From contig NZ_QJUG01000028.1 of assembly GCF_003426775.1 (NCBI RefSeq), forward strand, positions 1 to 52,353: a DNA stretch of 52,353 nt, written 5' to 3'. Positions 49,826 through 52,353 of the stretch are shown here, in pieces (the first letter of the stretch is position 1; the number at the start of each line of letters is the position of its first letter). The DNA comes from Allorhizocola rhizosphaerae (GTDB lineage: Bacteria; Actinomycetota; Actinomycetes; Mycobacteriales; Micromonosporaceae). The notes below the pieces were generated by a model. The model ran no database searches. It worked only from the letters and a program-made list of their open reading frames with translations, and was not told the origin of the DNA. A program made the translations under genes and the position numbers.

Positions 49826-50701
49826 CTAGGGACGGCCGGCGTGGACCCGGTCCAGGAAGTCTCGGGTGAGCGCGACCACCTCGTCAAGGTCGGTTTCGAG
49901 CAGCCAGTGGCCGCCGTCGAGCAGGTGCAGCTCGGCGTCTGGCAGGTCGCGCAGATAGGCACGGGCGGCGCCCTCGGGCATGTAACCGTCGTGCGGCCCC
50001 CAGACGATGAGCGTGGGAGGCTGGTGCTCGCGCAGGTACTCCTGCTGGCGCGCGAACCATTCCAGCGTGCTGGGCTGGTCGGCGAGCAGGCGCATCAGGT
50101 TGTCCCGGCGCGGGCCGACCTGTGCCCACGACAGCGTCCACAGGTCCGGGCTGACCCGGCCCGCGATGTCGGGCGGCAGCTCACCGCGGAACTCGTCGCG
50201 GAAGCCCTGTTCGGTGACGAACTCGGCGAGCCGGTCCAGCCGCTGCTCGACCGGTTCGGCCCACATCTCCTTGAGCGGCTTGTACTTTGGCCCGTGCTGG
50301 TCCTCGTAGATGTCGCCGTTCTGGATGATCAGGGCGGCGACGCGCTCCGGTGCGCTCATGGCCAGCCGCAGGCCGAACTGCGACCCGTAGTCGTGCAGAT
50401 AGATGGCGTAGTGCGGCAGTGCGAGCGCCTCGGCGAAATCCCGGAGAAAGTCGGCGTACGCGTCGAACGTGTAGCCGAATCGTCCGGCATCGGCGACCGT
50501 GTATCCGAAGCCGGGCAGATCGGGTGCGATCAGCCGCCACCGGTCGCCGAGCGCCGGCAGGAGATTGCGGAAGGCGAAGGATGACGACGGGTAGCCGTGT
50601 GGCAGCAGCACTATCGGCGCGCCCGGCGGTCCTGCCTCCCGATAGAAGGTCTCTATGCCGTCGACTTCCACCTGCCGATGGCTGACGGGTGCGTTTGACA
50701 T
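49826..50701 (-). CDS. Alpha/beta hydrolase, haloalkane dehalogenase/epoxide hydrolase type
   Basis: The 291-residue enzyme has the oxyanion segment LLPHGYPSSSFAFRNLLP, the nucleophile Asp104 in YLHDYGSQFG (Asp rather than Ser, as in dehalogenases and epoxide hydrolases), the acid Asp238 in VWGPHDGYMP and the base His265 in DGGHWLLE. The substrate is not evident; detoxification of an epoxide or halide, or an ester-like reaction, is possible. It has no signal peptide. It is divergent from the SARP-type regulator. Confidence 0.9.
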   Translation of the reverse strand: MSNAPVSHRQVEVDGIETFYREAGPPGAPIVLLPHGYPSSSFAFRNLLPALGDRWRLIAPDLPGFGYTVADAGRFGYTFDAYADFLRDFAEALALPHYAIYLHDYGSQFGLRLAMSAPERVAALIIQNGDIYEDQHGPKYKPLKEMWAEPVEQRLDRLAEFVTEQGFRDEFRGELPPDIAGRVSPDLWTLSWAQVGPRRDNLMRLLADQPSTLEWFARQQEYLREHQPPTLIVWGPHDGYMPEGAARAYLRDLPDAELHLLDGGHWLLETDLDEVVALTRDFLDRVHAGRP

Positions 50702-51055
50702 GCTTATGTGGTACCCAGTCCGGGATCACCTATTCGCCGCGGTCAACGATCATTGAAAGGTCGTGGCCCGAGCGGGCCCGGTTGGTGCCGTGCGGCACGC
50801 TGTCGAACCGCAACCCCATGCTCGACCACGGTGAAGCGCAGCGATTCGGAGCACCAGAGCGGTCCACTGTCGACAGTCATCGGATCGGATTCGTCATGAT
50901 CAATAGGTTGCGATAACAAAAGTGTAAGAGTTGACTGAGGGCATGGCCAGGGTCGCGATTGCCGTCGATGGCATCGGCGCGGTTGGGCGAGGACTGCCGT
51001 GCCCACCCGCCGTTTCGAGCGCGACGCGGATCGTGCGCGATGTCGTGGTGCCGGT
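50702..51055. other. Divergent intergenic region with a 12-bp palindrome
   Basis: About 350 bases separate the hydrolase (-) and the SARP-type gene (+). No credible gene is seen. A perfect palindrome ACTGTCGACAGT at 50866-50877 could be a regulator site. An AT-richer stretch around 50900-50935 may hold promoter elements, but no confident -35/-10 pair is called. Confidence 0.5.
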
Positions 51056-52353
51056 GTGGGTACTGTCCTGATCCAGGTGCTGGGCACGATCCGGGCCTGG
51101 CGCGACGCGGAGGAGCTCGATCTCGGCCCGGCCGCGCAGCGCGCCGTGCTCGGCCTGCTGGCGCTGGCGTGCGGGCAGCCGTTGGGCCGCAACGAGATCG
51201 CGGCCGGGCTCTGGCCCGACCGGCGGCCACCCGCCAGCGCGGCGAACGTCATCCAGACGTATGTGAAAAACCTGCGCCGGGTGCTCGAACCGGGCCGGGC
51301 GCGGCGCGCCGCGAGCACGGTGCTGCGCCAGATCGGCGACGGCTATGCGCTTTATGCACCAACGGATCTGCTCCGGTTCCGCACCCTGTCCAATGCGGAT
51401 TCGCTGGAAGAGGCGCTCGCGCTGTGGCAGGGTCCGCCCCTGGCCGATGTGCCCGTCCTCGCCGCCCATCCGCGCGTGCTGGCGCTGGTCGACGAGCGGC
51501 ATGCGGCCCTGGCTCGCTACGGCGAGCTGATGCTCAACAGCGGCCGGGCTGCCGAGGGCCTGTCCGCATTGGAGGAGGCGGCCGAGGCGCAGCCGCTGAA
51601 CGAGGCGTGGCAGGCGCTGCTCATCCGGGCATATCAGGCAGCCGGGCGCAGGAGTCAGGCCTTTGCCATTTTTCATGAGGTACGGAGGCGGCTCGTCGAC
51701 GAGTTGGGGGTCGATCCCGGTCTGGAGCTGATGCAGGCGCACGCCTCACTGCTGCGCCACGATTCCGGCGCCGACGCCATGGGTCTCGTCCCGGCGCAGC
51801 TGCCCGCGGATGTGCCGCACTTCGTCGGCCGGTCCAGCGAGCTGTCGCAACTGGACAGTGTGCCCGGTGGGGTGGTCGTCGTGTCGGGCCCGCCGGGCGT
51901 CGGCAAGACCGCGCTGGCCGTGCGATGGGCGCACCGGATCGCCGATCGGTTCCCCGACGGCCAGCTGTACCTGAACCTGCGCGGCTTCGACCCGGGCGGG
52001 GTCGTGATGGACCGTGCCGACGCCATGCGCTGGTTTCTCGACGCCCTCGGCGTGCCTGCCGAGCGCGTGCCGTCCACTGTGGACGCGCAGGCGGCCCTGT
52101 ACCGCAGCCGGATCGCCGGGCGGCGCATGCTCATCGTGCTCGACAACGCCCGCGACGCCGAGCAGGTGCGCCCGCTGCTGCCGGGCACACCGGGCTGCCT
52201 CGTGCTTGTCACCAGCCGCAACCAGCTGGCCAGCCTGGTCGCGGCCGAGGGAGCCCGCCCGCTCCCGCTCGACCTGCTCGGCTCCGCGGCAGCGCGCGAC
52301 CTGCTGGCCCAGCGCATCGGCGCGGGGCGGGTCGCGGGCGACCCGGCGGCGGT
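51056..52353 (+). CDS. SARP/AfsR-like regulator: OmpR-type wHTH, BTAD and NB-ARC (3' partial)
   Basis: The frame from GTG 51056 runs open past the window end (432 codons seen). Residues ~4-75 are an OmpR-type winged helix (IQVLGTIRAWRDAEELDLGP, then NVIQTYVKNLRRVLEP). Residues ~95-235 are a bacterial transcriptional activation domain (DSLEEALALWQGPPLADVP, RRLVDELGVDPGLELMQ). From ~255 an NB-ARC domain begins (HFVGRSSELSQL, Walker A GPPGVGKTALA, VLDNARDAEQVRPLLPG). This is the AfsR/SARP layout that controls secondary metabolism or development, with TPRs expected beyond the edge. Its NTPase is very close to that of the gene at 41269, suggesting shared ancestry. Confidence 0.93.
   Translation, partial: MGTVLIQVLGTIRAWRDAEELDLGPAAQRAVLGLLALACGQPLGRNEIAAGLWPDRRPPASAANVIQTYVKNLRRVLEPGRARRAASTVLRQIGDGYALYAPTDLLRFRTLSNADSLEEALALWQGPPLADVPVLAAHPRVLALVDERHAALARYGELMLNSGRAAEGLSALEEAAEAQPLNEAWQALLIRAYQAAGRRSQAFAIFHEVRRRLVDELGVDPGLELMQAHASLLRHDSGADAMGLVPAQLPADVPHFVGRSSELSQLDSVPGGVVVVSGPPGVGKTALAVRWAHRIADRFPDGQLYLNLRGFDPGGVVMDRADAMRWFLDALGVPAERVPSTVDAQAALYRSRIAGRRMLIVLDNARDAEQVRPLLPGTPGCLVLVTSRNQLASLVAAEGARPLPLDLLGSAAARDLLAQRIGAGRVAGDPAA

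Overview
The window looks like chromosomal DNA of a filamentous actinomycete (Actinomycetota). Third codon positions are strongly G/C, GTG and TTG starts are common, and there are many LacI regulators, secreted CBM-bearing glycosidases, SARP/NB-ARC regulators and STAND NTPases. No rRNA, tRNA, CRISPR array or intact insertion sequence was recognised. The first gene is cut by the left edge and the last by the right edge.

Region 1 (1-7.9 kb) is a polymorphic-toxin locus. A large RHS protein ends in a Hint pre-toxin domain and a C-terminal toxin module. It is followed by a small S1/OB-like candidate immunity protein, a degenerate tract with a possible coding fossil, and a displaced toxin cassette that still carries the last residues of a Hint domain, overlapped by a two-helix membrane candidate immunity protein. 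A secreted LamG protein closes the region.

Region 2 (7.9-32 kb) is a pectin locus for rhamnogalacturonan I and its arabinan side chains. A LacI regulator sits beside a YtfQRT-YjfF type furanose ABC importer and a zinc dehydrogenase. Then come two exo-arabinanase-like GH43 enzymes, a CBM35-GH43 endo-arabinanase and a CBM35-PL11 rhamnogalacturonan lyase. A second LacI regulator, a secreted FG-GAP propeller protein and an operon follow. The operon encodes a sugar-binding lipoprotein, two permeases, a DUF624 (YesL-like) membrane protein, a GH51 arabinofuranosidase, L-rhamnose mutarotase and L-rhamnose isomerase. Two distinct palindromic motifs, TGTTARCGYTCACA and TTGAAACNTTTCAAG, suggest an arabinose-type and a rhamnose/RG-type LacI regulon. 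Secreted enzymes would cut the polymer, the two importers would take up furanoses and RG oligosaccharides, and GH51, RhaM and RhaI would start intracellular breakdown. The importer ATPase, unsaturated-glycuronyl hydrolase and later rhamnose steps are not in the window.

Region 3 (32-36.6 kb) has an unusual enzyme set: nitrilase and GNAT on one strand, and a PP-loop ATPase convergent with an ATP-grasp ligase. The PP-loop 3' end is tandemly duplicated into the 3' end of the ATP-grasp gene. This may be a small-molecule or peptide-tailoring cluster that has not been described.

Region 4 (36.6-49.2 kb) is rich in conflict and signalling genes. A trypsin-fold protein that appears to have lost its catalytic His and Ser carries a C-terminal effector-associated domain. 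It is coupled to a STAND/NB-ARC-TPR protein that carries a similar N-terminal domain. A small FxSxx-like protein, an HTH-NB-ARC-TPR regulator, a lipocalin-like protein, an HTH-nSTAND-WD40 protein with 14 WD repeats, and a WXG/ESX-like gene pair follow.

Region 5 (49.2-52.4 kb) holds a RidA-like protein, an alpha/beta hydrolase of the dehalogenase/epoxide-hydrolase type, and the start of a SARP-BTAD-NB-ARC (AfsR-like) regulator.
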